Shown: positions 1 to 9,288, numbered from the stretch's first letter. The stretch: DNA of 64,000 nt from Comamonadaceae bacterium ALPHA2B (GCA_005503065.1 SCOE01000005.1:186001-250000), one strand, 5' to 3'. The notes: generated by a model not told the origin, from the sequence alone. Translations and numbers: made by a program.

Positions 1-1
1 C

Positions 2-661
2 GGCAAGACGGCCACCTTCATGCCCAAGCCCTACGCTGGCGACAACGGTTCGGGCATGCACGTGCACCAGTCGATCTGGAAGGACGGCAAGAACCTGTTC
101 GCCGGCGACGGCTATGCCGGCCTGTCGGACACGGCCCTGTACTACATCGGCGGCATCATCAAGCACGCCCGCGCGCTGAACGCCATCACCAACCCCGGTA
201 CCAACAGCTACAAGCGCCTGGTGCCTGGCTTCGAAGCCCCGGTGAAGCTGGCCTACTCGGCCAAGAACCGCTCGGCCTCGATCCGCATCCCGTTCGTGAG
301 CAACCCCAAGGGCCGCCGCATCGAGGCGCGCTTCCCCGATCCGTCGTCCAACCCCTACCTGTGCTTCTCGGCCCTGCTGATGGCCGGCCTGGACGGCATC
401 GAGAACAAGATCCACCCGGGCGAAGCCGCCACCAAGGACCTGTACCACCTGCCGCCGGAAGAAGACGCGCTGGTGCCCACCGTGTGCCACAGCCTCGACC
501 AGGCCCTGGAGTACCTCGACAAGGACCGTGCATTCCTGACCAAGGGCGGCGTGTTCACCGACTCGATGCTCGACGCCTACATCGACCTCAAGATGACCGA
601 GGTGACGCGCTTCCGCATGGCGCCGCATCCGGTCGAGTTCGACATGTACTACTCGCTGTAA
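2..661 (+). CDS. glnA: Glutamine synthetase type I, C-terminal part (cut by window edge)
   Basis: ATP-dependent ligation of ammonia to glutamate, the main cytoplasmic ammonia-assimilating step. Only the last 220 or so of about 470 residues are inside the window. Visible are the conserved [13 protein letters not shown] stretch, the NRSASIRIP segment, and [10 protein letters not shown], whose tyrosine corresponds to the adenylylation site of bacterial GSI. The C-terminus EFDMYYSL is typical. It lies upstream of ntrB-ntrC in the same direction, the classic nitrogen-regulation arrangement. A strong hairpin with a T-run follows, so most transcription should stop before ntrB. Confidence 0.97.
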   Translation, partial: GKTATFMPKPYAGDNGSGMHVHQSIWKDGKNLFAGDGYAGLSDTALYYIGGIIKHARALNAITNPGTNSYKRLVPGFEAPVKLAYSAKNRSASIRIPFVSNPKGRRIEARFPDPSSNPYLCFSALLMAGLDGIENKIHPGEAATKDLYHLPPEEDALVPTVCHSLDQALEYLDKDRAFLTKGGVFTDSMLDAYIDLKMTEVTRFRMAPHPVEFDMYYSL

Positions 662-688
662 TCGAAGGATCTCCTTCCAGCGTTCCAG

Positions 689-716
689 AAGGACGGCCTC
701 GGCCGTCCTTTTTTCT
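689..716 (+). terminator. Rho-independent terminator after glnA
   Basis: Self-complementary arms AAGGACGGCC and GGCCGTCCTT separated by TC, followed at once by a run of six T residues. It sits 28 bases after the glnA stop. It separates glnA transcription from the downstream sensor/regulator genes, as is common when glnA is transcribed far more strongly than ntrBC. Confidence 0.9.
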
Positions 717-797
717 TTGCAGGGGAACCGCCGGGAGGGCCCGTCGTCGAATTGCAAGAAAATGCAAGGCTCGATGCCTCCCACCGACCCGACGACC

Positions 798-1307
798 ATG
801 AAGACCTTGACCCTTGCCATCGCGCTGTTCGCAGCGCTGGCCGGCCCGAGCGCGCAGGCGCAGGAGCGCGTCTGGCGCTGCGGCAACGAATACACGAACA
901 ACGCCACCGATGCGCAACGCCGGGGCTGCAAGCCGATGGAAGGCGGCAACATCACCGTGGTCCAGGGCACGCGGCCTTCGGGCGCATCCACCGCGTCGGC
1001 CGGCGGCTCCACGGGCAGTGCCGCGCGCGCGCCCGCCGGCAGCCCGCGCGTCGAGAGTGCCGACCAGCGTGCACGCGACAGCGACGCGCGCGCGGTGCTC
1101 GAGTCCGAGCTCAAGAAGGCGCAAGCCCGCCAGGCCGAACTGCTCAAGGAATACAACAACGGCGAGCCCGAGAAGCAGGGCAGCGAGGCCAAGAACTACC
1201 AGAAGTACCTGGATCGCGTGGCCGACATGAAAGCCCAGATCGCGCGCAACGAAAGCGATATCGCCGGCCTGCAGCGCGAGATCGGCCGCCTGCCGGCCAA
1301 CCGCTGA
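798..1307 (+). CDS. Exported DUF4124-like protein with coiled-coil C-terminus
   Basis: A protein of 169 residues. It has an N-terminal signal peptide ending near AQAQ (about residue 20), then a short conserved section with WRCGNEY and a second cysteine (RRGCKP) that could form a disulfide. A low-complexity Ala/Ser/Gly linker follows, then a charged helical stretch (about residues 95-165, ESELKKAQARQAELLKEY) likely to be coiled coil. It resembles DUF4124 periplasmic proteins. The start was chosen at the ATG before the signal peptide. Its stop overlaps the ntrB start (TGATG), so the two are translationally coupled. Function unknown. Confidence 0.8.
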   Translation: MKTLTLAIALFAALAGPSAQAQERVWRCGNEYTNNATDAQRRGCKPMEGGNITVVQGTRPSGASTASAGGSTGSAARAPAGSPRVESADQRARDSDARAVLESELKKAQARQAELLKEYNNGEPEKQGSEAKNYQKYLDRVADMKAQIARNESDIAGLQREIGRLPANR

Positions 1308-2383
1308 TGGCCTTCGGTAAGCCGGCGCCGGCCAGCAAGCGCTTCCAGGCCTTCGACCTGCTGTCGACGTTGATCGCCGTCATCCGCGGCGACGGTGCGC
1401 TGCTGTTCGCCAACTCGGCGCTCGAAGATGCGATGGGCATCTCGCGGCGCACGCTCGAGGGTGCGCCGTTCAGCCAGAGCTTCATGGAGCCCAACGTGCT
1501 GCTCACGGCCATCGCGGGCGCCCGCAGCAACGACTTCGCGACGCTGCGCTACGAGGCCTTCCTGCGCCGCGGCACGCAGGAGCCGCTGCCGGTGCAGGTC
1601 ACGCTCGCGCAGACCGACCGCGCGGGTGAGTTGGTCGTCGAGATGTCACCGCAGGAGCAGCAGGCGCGGCAGGACCGTGAAGAACGCCTGCTGGGCCAGG
1701 CGCAGGCCAACAAGGAACTGATCCGCAACCTCGCGCACGAGATCAAGAACCCGCTCGGCGGCATCCGTGGTGCCGCGCAGCTGCTGCAGATGGAGGTCGA
1801 CTCGCGCGACCTCGTGGAATACACGCAGGTCATCATCCACGAGGCCGACCGACTGCAGACCCTGGTCGACCGCCTGCTGGCGCCGCATCGCAGGCCGCAC
1901 GTGGTGGGTGACGTGAACGTGCACGAGGTGTGCGAGCGCGTGCGCTCGGTGCTGCTGGCCGAGTTTCCGCACGACCTGGAGATCGAGCGCGATTTCGATC
2001 CATCGATCCCCGAGTTCCGCGGCGACCGCGAGCAGCTCATCCAGGCCACGCTCAACATCGCGCACAACGCGGCGCAGGCGCTGGCCGAACGCCGCGCAGC
2101 GGGCGACGCGAAGATCATCTTCCGTACCCGCGTTGCTCGTCAGGTCATCCTCAACAAGCAGTGGTACCGACTGGCACTGGAATTGCATGTCATCGACAAC
2201 GGACCGGGCGTGCCGGACGGCCTCAAGGACCGCATCTTCTACCCCCTCGTATCGGGGCGCGAAGGCGGAACGGGACTGGGGCTGACCCTGGCGCAGACTT
2301 TCGTACAACAACACCATGGCGTGATCGAGTGCGACAGCGTCCCGGGCCGAACGGATTTCAAGATCACCATCCCATTGCCCTAG
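1307..2383 (+). CDS. glnL: Nitrogen regulation sensor histidine kinase NtrB
   Basis: Cytoplasmic two-component kinase/phosphatase of 358 residues that controls NtrC according to nitrogen status through the PII protein. An N-terminal PAS-like domain (about 20-120) lacks membrane segments. The phospho-acceptor His is near residue 144 in NLAHEIKNPLGG, the N-box NIAHNAAQAL is near 250, and the G-box GREGGTGLGL is near 319. The ATG overlaps the stop of the preceding gene. ntrC starts 25 bases downstream, so the two form the standard pair. Confidence 0.96.
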   Translation: MAFGKPAPASKRFQAFDLLSTLIAVIRGDGALLFANSALEDAMGISRRTLEGAPFSQSFMEPNVLLTAIAGARSNDFATLRYEAFLRRGTQEPLPVQVTLAQTDRAGELVVEMSPQEQQARQDREERLLGQAQANKELIRNLAHEIKNPLGGIRGAAQLLQMEVDSRDLVEYTQVIIHEADRLQTLVDRLLAPHRRPHVVGDVNVHEVCERVRSVLLAEFPHDLEIERDFDPSIPEFRGDREQLIQATLNIAHNAAQALAERRAAGDAKIIFRTRVARQVILNKQWYRLALELHVIDNGPGVPDGLKDRIFYPLVSGREGGTGLGLTLAQTFVQQHHGVIECDSVPGRTDFKITIPLP

Positions 2384-2407
2384 CGAAGAAGGACCACAAG
2401 GAGCTGC

Positions 2408-3958
2408 ATGAAGCCGATCTGGATAGTGGATGACGACCAATCGATACGCTTCGTGCTCGAGAAGGCTCTCCTGCGTGAAGACCTGCCCACGCGCAGCTTC
2501 ACCAACACGCGCGAGGTGCTGGCCGCACTCGACGCCGCCAACGACGACGAGATGCAGGGCCCGCAGGTCCTGGTGAGCGACATCCGCATGCCCGGCGGCT
2601 CGGGCCTGGACCTGCTGGACAAGATCAAGGCCAAGCATCCCGGCCTGCCCGTCATCATCATGACGGCCTTCAGCGACCTGGACAGCGCCGTCTCGGCCTT
2701 CCAGGGCGGCGCCTTCGAATACCTGCCCAAGCCCTTCGACCTGCCGCGCGCGGTCGAGTTGATCCGCCGCGCGGTCGACGAGAGCCAGCGCGAGGAAGTC
2801 GCCGAGGAACGCATGCAGGCCGCGCCCGAGATGCTCGGCCAGGCGCCCGCGATGCAGGACGTGTTCCGCGCCATCGGCCGGCTGTCGCAGAGCAACGTCA
2901 CGGTGCTCATCACCGGTGAATCCGGCTCGGGCAAGGAGCTGGTCGCGCGTGCGCTGCACAAGCACTCGCCGCGTGCGAACGGGCCCTTCGTCGCCATCAA
3001 CACGGCGGCCATTCCCAAGGACCTGCTGGAGAGCGAACTCTTCGGCCATGAGCGCGGCGCCTTCACCGGTGCGCAGACCATGCGGCGCGGCCGCTTCGAG
3101 CAGGCCGAGGGCGGCACGCTCTTCCTCGATGAAATCGGCGACATGCCCTTCGACCTGCAGACGCGCCTGCTGCGCGTGCTCAGCGACGGGCACTTCTACC
3201 GCGTGGGCGGGCACAACGCCGTGAAGGCCAACGTGCGCGTGATCGCCGCCACGCACCAGGACCTGGAGCAGCGCGTCAAGCAGGGCGCCTTCCGCGAAGA
3301 CCTGTTCCACCGCCTCAACGTGATCCGCCTGCGCCTGCCGGCGCTGCGCGAGCGCAAGGAAGACGTGCCTTCGCTCACGCGGCACTTCCTGCAGCAAAGC
3401 GCCAAGCAGCTCGGCGTGGAGCCCAAGCGCATCTCCGATGCCGCGCTGTCGCAGCTGTCGGCCTTCAACTTCCCGGGCAACGTGCGGCAGCTGGAGAACA
3501 TCTGCCACTGGCTCACGGTCATGGCGCCGGCGCAGCTCATCGAGCCCAAGGACCTGCCACCGGAGGTGATGAGCAATGCGCCGGTCGAGGGGTCGGTCGC
3601 TGCCGTACCGATGTCGGTCACACCTACACCGGCCGCGCCGGTGCTGGCCCCGGAGGTCGCCGAGGCCGTGCCGGCCGCGGTTCCCATGGCCGTCGCGCCG
3701 GTGGTCCTGCCTGCGGCCGCCGCGCCCCAGGGCGCGAACTGGGAGAGTGGCCTCGAGCACGAGGCGCAGGCCCTGCTGGCCGAAGGCCGCACCGACGTGT
3801 GGGACGTGCTTTCGCGCCGCTTCGAGTCGCGCCTGATCCTCACCGCGCTGGGCTTCACGCGCGGCCGCCGCATCGAGGCGGCGCAGAAGCTGGGCATCGG
3901 GCGCAACACCATCACGCGCAAGATCGCCGAGCTCGACCTGGACCGCGACGGCGCCTGA
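2408..3958 (+). CDS. glnG: Nitrogen regulation response regulator NtrC (sigma-54 activator)
   Basis: A 516-residue sigma-54-dependent enhancer-binding protein. The receiver domain carries the phospho-acceptor Asp58 in VSDIRMPGGSG. The AAA+ domain has Walker A GESGSGKE near 171 and the sigma-54-contacting GAFTGA loop near 217. A Fis-type helix-turn-helix at the C-terminus ends in KLGIGRNTITRKI. An Ala/Pro/Val-rich linker (about 395-445) between the AAA+ and DNA-binding parts is longer than in enteric NtrC. It is phosphorylated by the adjacent NtrB and activates glnA and other nitrogen genes. Confidence 0.97.
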   Translation: MKPIWIVDDDQSIRFVLEKALLREDLPTRSFTNTREVLAALDAANDDEMQGPQVLVSDIRMPGGSGLDLLDKIKAKHPGLPVIIMTAFSDLDSAVSAFQGGAFEYLPKPFDLPRAVELIRRAVDESQREEVAEERMQAAPEMLGQAPAMQDVFRAIGRLSQSNVTVLITGESGSGKELVARALHKHSPRANGPFVAINTAAIPKDLLESELFGHERGAFTGAQTMRRGRFEQAEGGTLFLDEIGDMPFDLQTRLLRVLSDGHFYRVGGHNAVKANVRVIAATHQDLEQRVKQGAFREDLFHRLNVIRLRLPALRERKEDVPSLTRHFLQQSAKQLGVEPKRISDAALSQLSAFNFPGNVRQLENICHWLTVMAPAQLIEPKDLPPEVMSNAPVEGSVAAVPMSVTPTPAAPVLAPEVAEAVPAAVPMAVAPVVLPAAAAPQGANWESGLEHEAQALLAEGRTDVWDVLSRRFESRLILTALGFTRGRRIEAAQKLGIGRNTITRKIAELDLDRDGA

Positions 3959-4005
3959 AAGCGCTGGTCCAGGGCGCGGCCGCCTTCGAAATCACAAAGT
4001 GCAAT

Positions 4006-4041
4006 CGGCCTGCAGCGCCCGTCTGGCGGGCGCTGCGGCCG
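4006..4041. terminator. Long GC hairpin between convergent ntrC and tonB-like gene
   Basis: Perfect arms GCAGCGCCCG and CGGGCGCTGC with a 5-base loop, extended outward by CGGCC/GGCCG. There is no T-run on either side, so intrinsic termination is uncertain. Its place between two converging genes suggests a bidirectional terminator or mRNA 3'-end protector. Confidence 0.5.
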
Positions 4042-4144
4042 AATTCGTCACAAACGTGACGATCTGGCGGGCGAGTCTTGCCGGGTGGTCACGCGGGATG
4101 CCGCAAATAGGGCGAGTGCCGCGAGGCGGCATGGGGCACCCGAG

Positions 4145-4669
4145 TTATCGGCTGCGCTGGCCCTTGGTGAGCGTGTCGAGCTGGAAATTGCCGCTCTTGT
4201 CCCACAGCCAAGTCTCGACGTAGGTGTGCGCGCCGAGCTTGCCGGGATTGGGCAGCGGCGAAGCGGCGCGGACCAGCTCGGCAATCTTCGGCGGCACCTC
4301 CGGTGCATGGCTGGGCACGCGGCTGAAGGTCACGTTCGTCACGTTGCCCTGGGCATCGATGTCGGTCTCCACCACCACCACGGCGTACACGAGCGGCGGA
4401 ATGCGGCCACGGTAGATGCGCTTGGGGTACTTCTTGTAGATCGCCTCGGCGCCCAGCTTGCGGTACGCGCGCACCGCCGGTGTTTGTGCCGTGATGAGGC
4501 GAACCGAGGCCACGGGGTTGGAGGGCGGCGCCGTCTCGGGCGGAGGCGTCTCCGCTCGCGCGGGTTCGTCGGTCGTGGGTTTGTCCATCAAGGCGCAGCC
4601 GCCCAGGGCCAGCGCAATGAGGGCCGGCGGCAAGGCGCGGCGCAAGTGGTCGAAGCAGGGAAGCATCAT
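4145..4669 (-). CDS. TonB C-terminal-domain-like lipoprotein
   Basis: About 174 residues with a lipoprotein signal (hydrophobic ALALGG then Cys), a Pro/Glu-rich linker (EPARAETPPPETAPP) and a C-terminal TonB-like fold region containing VVVVETDIDAQGNVTNVTFSRV. The D-x-x-G-x-V pattern and terminal beta-strands are typical of energy-transducer TonB family proteins. A lipoprotein signal instead of a membrane anchor means it is probably not a true energy transducer. The start could also be the ATG at 4675. It is read towards xthA's tail in the same direction, with a 13-20 base gap. Confidence 0.75.
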   Translation of the reverse strand: MMLPCFDHLRRALPPALIALALGGCALMDKPTTDEPARAETPPPETAPPSNPVASVRLITAQTPAVRAYRKLGAEAIYKKYPKRIYRGRIPPLVYAVVVVETDIDAQGNVTNVTFSRVPSHAPEVPPKIAELVRAASPLPNPGKLGAHTYVETWLWDKSGNFQLDTLTKGQRSR

Positions 4670-4688
4670 GGGCAAGAGGGGCTTCGTT

Positions 4689-5474
4689 TCACGCAGCGGG
4701 GCCGAGCTCGAGCACCACGGGTGCGTGGTCGCTCGGCTTCTCCCACTTGCGCGGCACGCGGTCGATGGTGCTGCTTCGAACGCGCGGCACCAGCGGCTGG
4801 CTGACCAGGATGTGGTCGATGCGCAGGCCGCGGTTCTTCTGATAGCCCAGCATGCGGTAGTCCCACCAGGAATAGCTTTTTTCAGGCTGGTCGAAGAGGC
4901 GGAAGCTGTCAGTCAGCCCGAGCTCGAGCAGTGCCTTGAAATGCGCGCGCTCCTCGCTCGTGTGGTGGATCGTCTCCGCCAGCCCCACGGGATCGAAGCT
5001 GTCGCGGTCCTCGGGCGCGATGTTGAAGTCGCCCAGCAGCACCAGCTCCGGGTGCGCCGTCATCTCGGCGCGCAGCCATTCGCGCAGGGCCGCGAGCCAG
5101 TTCATCTTGTAGGCGAACTTGTCCGAGCCCGGCGCCTGTCCGTTGACGAAGTAGCCGTTGACCACGCGCAGCGGCCCCTCGGCCGTGTCGACCGTGGCGC
5201 TGATCACGCGTGAGTGCTCATCGGTGAAGCCGCCGATGTTGCGGGCCACGTCGCGCACGGGCTGCAGGCTCAGGATCGCGACGCCGTTGTAGGTTTTCTG
5301 GCCGAACACGGCCGCGTGGTAGCCGGCCGATTGCAGCACTTCGAGCGGGAACTTGTCGTCGCTCATCTTCAGTTCCTGGAGGCACAGGACGTCGACAGGG
5401 TTGGCGATGAGCCAGTCCAGCACGTGCTGGAGGCGGGCGGTGAGGGAGTTGACGTTCCAGGTGGCTATGCGCAT
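4689..5474 (-). CDS. xthA: Exodeoxyribonuclease III (AP endonuclease)
   Basis: Base-excision repair enzyme that cuts DNA at abasic sites and degrades 3' ends. The 261 residues match the Xth/ExoIII family: start MRIATWNVNSL, catalytic Glu in LCLQELK, GDFNIAPEDRD, and the final SDHAPVVLEL with the catalytic Asp-His. The start was set at the ATG giving MRIATWNV. Its upstream (promoter) side faces the left end of the genomic island, so insertion may have replaced its native promoter region. Confidence 0.96.
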   Translation of the reverse strand: MRIATWNVNSLTARLQHVLDWLIANPVDVLCLQELKMSDDKFPLEVLQSAGYHAAVFGQKTYNGVAILSLQPVRDVARNIGGFTDEHSRVISATVDTAEGPLRVVNGYFVNGQAPGSDKFAYKMNWLAALREWLRAEMTAHPELVLLGDFNIAPEDRDSFDPVGLAETIHHTSEERAHFKALLELGLTDSFRLFDQPEKSYSWWDYRMLGYQKNRGLRIDHILVSQPLVPRVRSSTIDRVPRKWEKPSDHAPVVLELGPAA

Positions 5475-5993
5475 TTTTACTCTAAGTTGTTGTCGCAAAT
5501 AGACTTTTTATCAGTTTTCTCAAACTATACCCCAATAGGTACCCTTTCTTGCTCTGACTCCACCTGTTCCACAACGCGGTGGGGGCTAGCGTACCCCAAC
5601 GCCGCTCCCGCCCATGGCCGCATGGGGCCACGTCGGCAGGCCTGCGCTGCGCGCTCAGCCGCAAATGCCACCCAGCCCACGCCGGCGCAATACCCTTTTG
5701 ACGCTTTTTGTTACATTTCGACCAGCTCAGACCCAGGCGGCCGCCAGCAATATGTCCAAAAACTGGCATTTTTTGAGCTATAATTTATCCGGGTAATATT
5801 GCTTGGTGCCAGCCAGGTAAGCCCATGCCCAAAACCCGGCCGCCCCGGCTGGGGGCCGCCAACAGCCACCGCACACTCACACGGTGCGCCTTTGGCCGGC
5901 AACCTTCACCACCCGCCCCGTACAGCGCTACGCGCCTGAGCCAACTCGGCCCAGGCGCGCCGCCGCATGGGCATTTCACTTTTTGAGGTTCAC
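5475..5993. other. Gene-free left junction of the island
   Basis: The first 60 bases are AT-rich (likely xthA promoter or junction DNA). Then come GTACCC/TACCCC motifs (5526-5546, 5588-5598), a TATAAT-like block near 5780, and a GC-rich leader of about 150 bases with a CCCGGCCGCCCC/GGCCGCC self-complementary section just before the small protein gene at 5994. I see no credible coding sequence. The leader is a candidate 5' UTR with structure. Confidence 0.5.
5526..5546 (+). repeat. Candidate left integrase arm/att repeat
   Basis: The sequence reads TACCCCAA, a short spacer, then GGTACCCT. The intergenic DNA directly upstream of the integrase (61749-61768) reads TACCCCAA, a short spacer, then CGTACCCT. 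Matched, similarly spaced motifs at both ends of the island fit integrase-binding arm sites or diverged attachment sites. Confidence 0.4.
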
Positions 5994-6356
5994 ATGACTG
6001 CGGATACCCGTATCGAAGCCGACCCGCCAAGCAAGCACCTGTTCTCGCTCGGAAGGGTGGTTGCCACATCAGGCGCCATCGAGCTCATGCGCCTGACCGA
6101 GACAGACCCGCGCGTACTGCTGGTGCGCCACATCTCAGGCGACTGGGGCGATATCCATCCCGAGGACATCGGCGTCAACGAAGAAGCGCTCGAGCACGGC
6201 TGGCGTCTGCTGTCGGTCTACCGGTTGCCGCTTCGCGACCCGTCGACACCGGCGGAGAACCTGCCGCCGATAGGTGAGGCCACCGACGACTGCGTGTGGC
6301 TCATCACTGAGGCTGACCGGTCAGTGACCACGATCCTCTTGCCCGAGGAGTACTGA
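5994..6356 (+). CDS. Small island protein, family member A (orphan copy)
   Basis: 120 residues. Shares with the proteins at 10173 and 11684 the pattern FxLGxVV..., LxxRHxxGDWG, a central Asp..NE, a ...RxxSxYxL section, and a C-terminal VxxxxDRxxTxxxLPxE tail (here ITEADRSVTTILLPEE). The start was chosen at MTADTRIE because GAGG lies just upstream. In the other two copies the gene overlaps a tyrosine recombinase start; here an ATG follows one base after the stop but no recombinase is present. Function unknown; there are no membrane segments. Confidence 0.75.
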   Translation: MTADTRIEADPPSKHLFSLGRVVATSGAIELMRLTETDPRVLLVRHISGDWGDIHPEDIGVNEEALEHGWRLLSVYRLPLRDPSTPAENLPPIGEATDDCVWLITEADRSVTTILLPEEY

Positions 6357-6372
6357 GATGAAAATTTCGGCG

Positions 6373-6702
6373 CTACTTGCGTGGGCGTCTCACTGCTACG
6401 CGTGGCTCGCTCGTGCGAGGCACTCTAAGGATCGACGGGTCGAACCCCCGCTCTTTCGCCAACAGCGGACTCATGAGTTCGTGCGCCGGGATGCGCAGTG
6501 CCTTGGCAACCACTTCGATGTTGTCGAGCGAGATGTTTCGGATGCCTTGTTCGAGGCTGCCGATGAAGGTGCGATCCAGTCCGGACTCGAGCGCCAGCCG
6601 TTCTTGGGAAAGGCCGATGTGAATGCGCGCCATGCGCACATTCCGAGCAAACACCATCCGAAGACTTGTGCCGGCCTTCTTGCCAGCGTCAGACCCAACC
6701 AT
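6373..6702 (-). CDS. XRE-family DNA-binding regulator
   Basis: About 109 residues from the chosen ATG. A Cro/CI-type helix-turn-helix spans about residues 20-75 (ARIHIGLSQERLALESGLD then RTFIGSLEQGIRNISLDNIEVVAKALRI, read as separate helices). A short Arg-rich tail follows. It lies antisense between the small protein at 5994 and the exported protein at 6856, so it could repress its divergent neighbour. An in-frame GTG/ATG further upstream would add up to 36 residues of unconvincing sequence. Confidence 0.8.
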   Translation of the reverse strand: MVGSDAGKKAGTSLRMVFARNVRMARIHIGLSQERLALESGLDRTFIGSLEQGIRNISLDNIEVVAKALRIPAHELMSPLLAKERGFDPSILRVPRTSEPRVAVRRPRK

Positions 6703-6855
6703 TTCACGGATGGTCGAGATCTGATGAGTTTGAAGCGACGGTGTTTGAATATCATTAGATGCGAACTGCTGAGCAACGTTGTGCACTGCTGTGCTGCCCG
6801 TCGGCAACAAAGTTGCGCTCAGAAAAGATACGCAAATACATCATTTGGAGGGGCC

Positions 6856-7656
6856 ATGAATCTTGTTCTTCGAGCCGCTGCGTGTGCAGGCGCGACTGTC
6901 TCTCGCTATGGATGGGTAATCGCATTGAGCATTGGCACTGTGCCGGCAATGGGCGCCGATCTCACGGGAACGATGGCTTGCGGCGCATCCTTGGTCCAAC
7001 CGCCGGAGCCGGCATTCGCCGTGCCCGCGTCGGTACAGATACAGGGCAACACGCTGACCTGGACTCGAGAAGCGTTGGGGATGCGCGAAGTGGTGTCTGC
7101 GCCCATCGTCCACGGCGTCGCTGCCCTCGATGGCTACGGAGGCAGCGTTTCTGCCAACACCCGTCAGGCATTCTGGGACTGGCGGCTGCAGGGCAAGTTG
7201 ACGGTCGGCAATGACGGCGTCGCTGGAGAGCTGCAACTTCTCACCAAGGACGGAAGGACGCTGCAGCGGCGATGCAACTTCGCGACTGCCCGGCCGACCG
7301 TGGCGACGCCTGTTCCTGCCATTGCTGCTCCGACGGCGCCGGCAGCACCGCCAGTGGTTGGGCCTCCCACATCAGCAGCGCCGGCGATGACACCTGCGCC
7401 GACGGCAGCCGCCTCGCCCGTGCAACCTCCTGCAAAGGCGGACACCACAGCCAGAGAGGAAGAGCTGCGACAGCGCGAAGAAGCCTTGGCGCGTCGAGAG
7501 CGGTCGGTCACTCGGCGCGAGCGCGCATTGGCCCAGCCGGCCAAACCCAATGCTGTGGCGCCCGCTCCCGCACCAAAGGCCGCAACCGCTCCACCAGCGC
7601 CGGCTCCACAGCCAACTGCCAAGCCCGCCGCGCCCGCTGCGTTGGGCGACATCTGA
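6856..7656 (+). CDS. Exported protein with Pro/Ala-rich C-terminal half
   Basis: 266 residues preceded by a good GGAGG site. A signal peptide ends near MGAD (about residue 35). A compact domain of about 100 residues follows, with cysteines in TMACGASL and QRRCNF likely forming a disulfide. A long Ala/Pro linker (about 145-265) is interrupted by a charged helix EEELRQREEALARRERS. This architecture suggests a periplasmic or cell-wall-associated protein. Stop and next start are 11 bases apart, so it is co-transcribed with the lipoprotein at 7668. Function unknown. Confidence 0.7.
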   Translation: MNLVLRAAACAGATVSRYGWVIALSIGTVPAMGADLTGTMACGASLVQPPEPAFAVPASVQIQGNTLTWTREALGMREVVSAPIVHGVAALDGYGGSVSANTRQAFWDWRLQGKLTVGNDGVAGELQLLTKDGRTLQRRCNFATARPTVATPVPAIAAPTAPAAPPVVGPPTSAAPAMTPAPTAAASPVQPPAKADTTAREEELRQREEALARRERSVTRRERALAQPAKPNAVAPAPAPKAATAPPAPAPQPTAKPAAPAALGDI

Positions 7657-7667
7657 GCGAGACGACC

Positions 7668-8990
7668 ATGAAGACTCAAGTCAAGACCATCTACGGACGC
7701 GTTGCGTCATCGGTCGCGGTGCTGATAGGTGCCCTGGTCCTAGCCGGCTGCGGGCCAGAGGCACCGCCTTGCACAGAGGCCTCCGTCCTCGACACGGTGC
7801 GTGACATTGCTCTTCAACAATTCGAAGAGAAGCTCGGCGGCAAGGCAAAGCCCACTGATATGGCGACCTTTGCGCTGGATGGCGCCCATGTCACGGCTTA
7901 CGACGACAAGCTCAAGGTCCGCTCGTGCACTGTGAACCTCGCACTGACTTTGAAGCCCGATCGGCTGAAAGGGGTGCAAGAGGGTATGGAAACCTTTGGC
8001 CGCAGTGTCCGGACACTGGGCAGCCTGGGGGTTCCGTGGTCCAGTGCTCCGCAGGTCCAGCAGATTCAAAGTGATTGGGCGGCGTTTCAGGTCTGGAACG
8101 GAGGCCCACTTGATGCCGGGCCGATTCGTACAAAAATTCAATACCGCGTTCAGCCGCGCGATGCAGGTCGCGACTTCGAGGTCGTGGCCAGCATTGATCC
8201 CGCCGGCATTGTTCCGCTACTGCGCACCACTGCCACCGTCACTGCCTTGCGGAAGGAGTACGCAGAGCAAGAAGCCAAAAGCAATGCAGAAGCAGAGGCC
8301 AGAAAGGCTCAGGTCGAAAGGCAGCTAGCCAGCGGCCGTTGGCGCAAGCCAGTGTTCATCGACCGCTTCTCTGGCTACAACTGCTACGAGCGGCGCAAAT
8401 TCTGCTTTGAAGGTCGAGACAGCCTCGATGGACACGATTTCATGTTCTACGAGATCGATGCCGAGAAGGTGTCTCAGGCCGATAAAACAGCCTGGATCGA
8501 CCTGCTGCGAGCGAAGAAGCCGGTCTGCCTGGTGAACGTGCGCAAGACGGATCAGCCGGATCGCTTCACCTTCTATGGCTGGTCTGCGGTGAGGAACGAT
8601 AAAGGCGAGCTGGTCGACTGCCTTCCGGGCGCGGAGAACACAGACTGGGACGCGACGGTGGCCAAGAGCAGGGGTGACGTGGGGCAGGGCACGCAAATCG
8701 CCTCGTCGTCACCTCCTACGCAACCGGTGTCGCCGGCCCCGCCCGCCATAAAAACACCGGCAACGCAGAACCTGACATCCGTCATTCAGCGCTACGAGCC
8801 GTGCGGCGGCGAGGCGATGTGTCTCTACACGGCCCGCGGCAACATGATTGTGATGAACGTTGCTGCCCTGGGCAACGCTGGCATCGCATTGCTAGACGGC
8901 CACATCAAAAGCCAGGAGCCCCTGTGCCTAAAAGATGTGTCCAAAGACGGCAACGAGTATGGAGCGGAAGGCGTCGCTTCGCGCTGCTGA
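7668..8990 (+). CDS. Large predicted lipoprotein of unknown function
   Basis: 440 residues with a lipobox (VLAGCG near residue 27). The region after the lipobox resembles a soluble periplasmic domain with paired cysteines (PPCTEAS, RSCTVNL). A helical QEAKSNAEAEARKAQVE stretch lies near residue 205, followed by a Cys-rich middle (YNCYERRKFCFEG), a Ser/Pro linker near 350, and a final domain with four cysteines (EPCGGEAMCLYT, PLCLKD, ASRC). It forms a two-gene unit with the exported protein upstream. No family recognised. Confidence 0.7.
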   Translation: MKTQVKTIYGRVASSVAVLIGALVLAGCGPEAPPCTEASVLDTVRDIALQQFEEKLGGKAKPTDMATFALDGAHVTAYDDKLKVRSCTVNLALTLKPDRLKGVQEGMETFGRSVRTLGSLGVPWSSAPQVQQIQSDWAAFQVWNGGPLDAGPIRTKIQYRVQPRDAGRDFEVVASIDPAGIVPLLRTTATVTALRKEYAEQEAKSNAEAEARKAQVERQLASGRWRKPVFIDRFSGYNCYERRKFCFEGRDSLDGHDFMFYEIDAEKVSQADKTAWIDLLRAKKPVCLVNVRKTDQPDRFTFYGWSAVRNDKGELVDCLPGAENTDWDATVAKSRGDVGQGTQIASSSPPTQPVSPAPPAIKTPATQNLTSVIQRYEPCGGEAMCLYTARGNMIVMNVAALGNAGIALLDGHIKSQEPLCLKDVSKDGNEYGAEGVASRC

Positions 8991-9065
8991 CCAGTTCCTA
9001 CGGCGGCTAGTTCCGCCACAGCTTCGATAGCCCCGGCGTCATTGACGACCTGAGGGCGAGCCAAA

Positions 9066-9098
9066 AGCGCCGCACCGGTGATTTGCCAGTGCGGCGCT
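9066..9098 (+). terminator. Hairpin downstream of the lipoprotein gene
   Basis: Ten-base perfect arms AGCGCCGCAC and GTGCGGCGCT with a 13-base loop, about 75 bases after the lipoprotein stop. No T-run follows, so it may be a Rho-type or 3'-end-stabilising hairpin. The rest of 8991-9288 shows no gene. Confidence 0.5.
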
Positions 9099-9288
9099 GT
9101 TGCATTCAGACCTTTGTGCACGTCGCAGCAAAGCGCCGCTTGCTGCCAGCCGCGGCGCGGCTCGCCTCACCTTCTTCATGACTCCGCATTGATTCACGTC
9201 GGTGCGGCGTCTTCCTTTCTACCTGTTTTCTTACGGATGCCATCTACAGGCATCCGCATTCCGCCGGGCACACCGGAAGGAACTTCCA

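Noticed and set aside
1646-3760. A very long reverse-strand open frame of about 700 codons opposite ntrB and ntrC
   Set aside because: It is the mirror of two well-conserved genes on the + strand. Its composition is typical of GC-rich shadow frames and it shows no domain.
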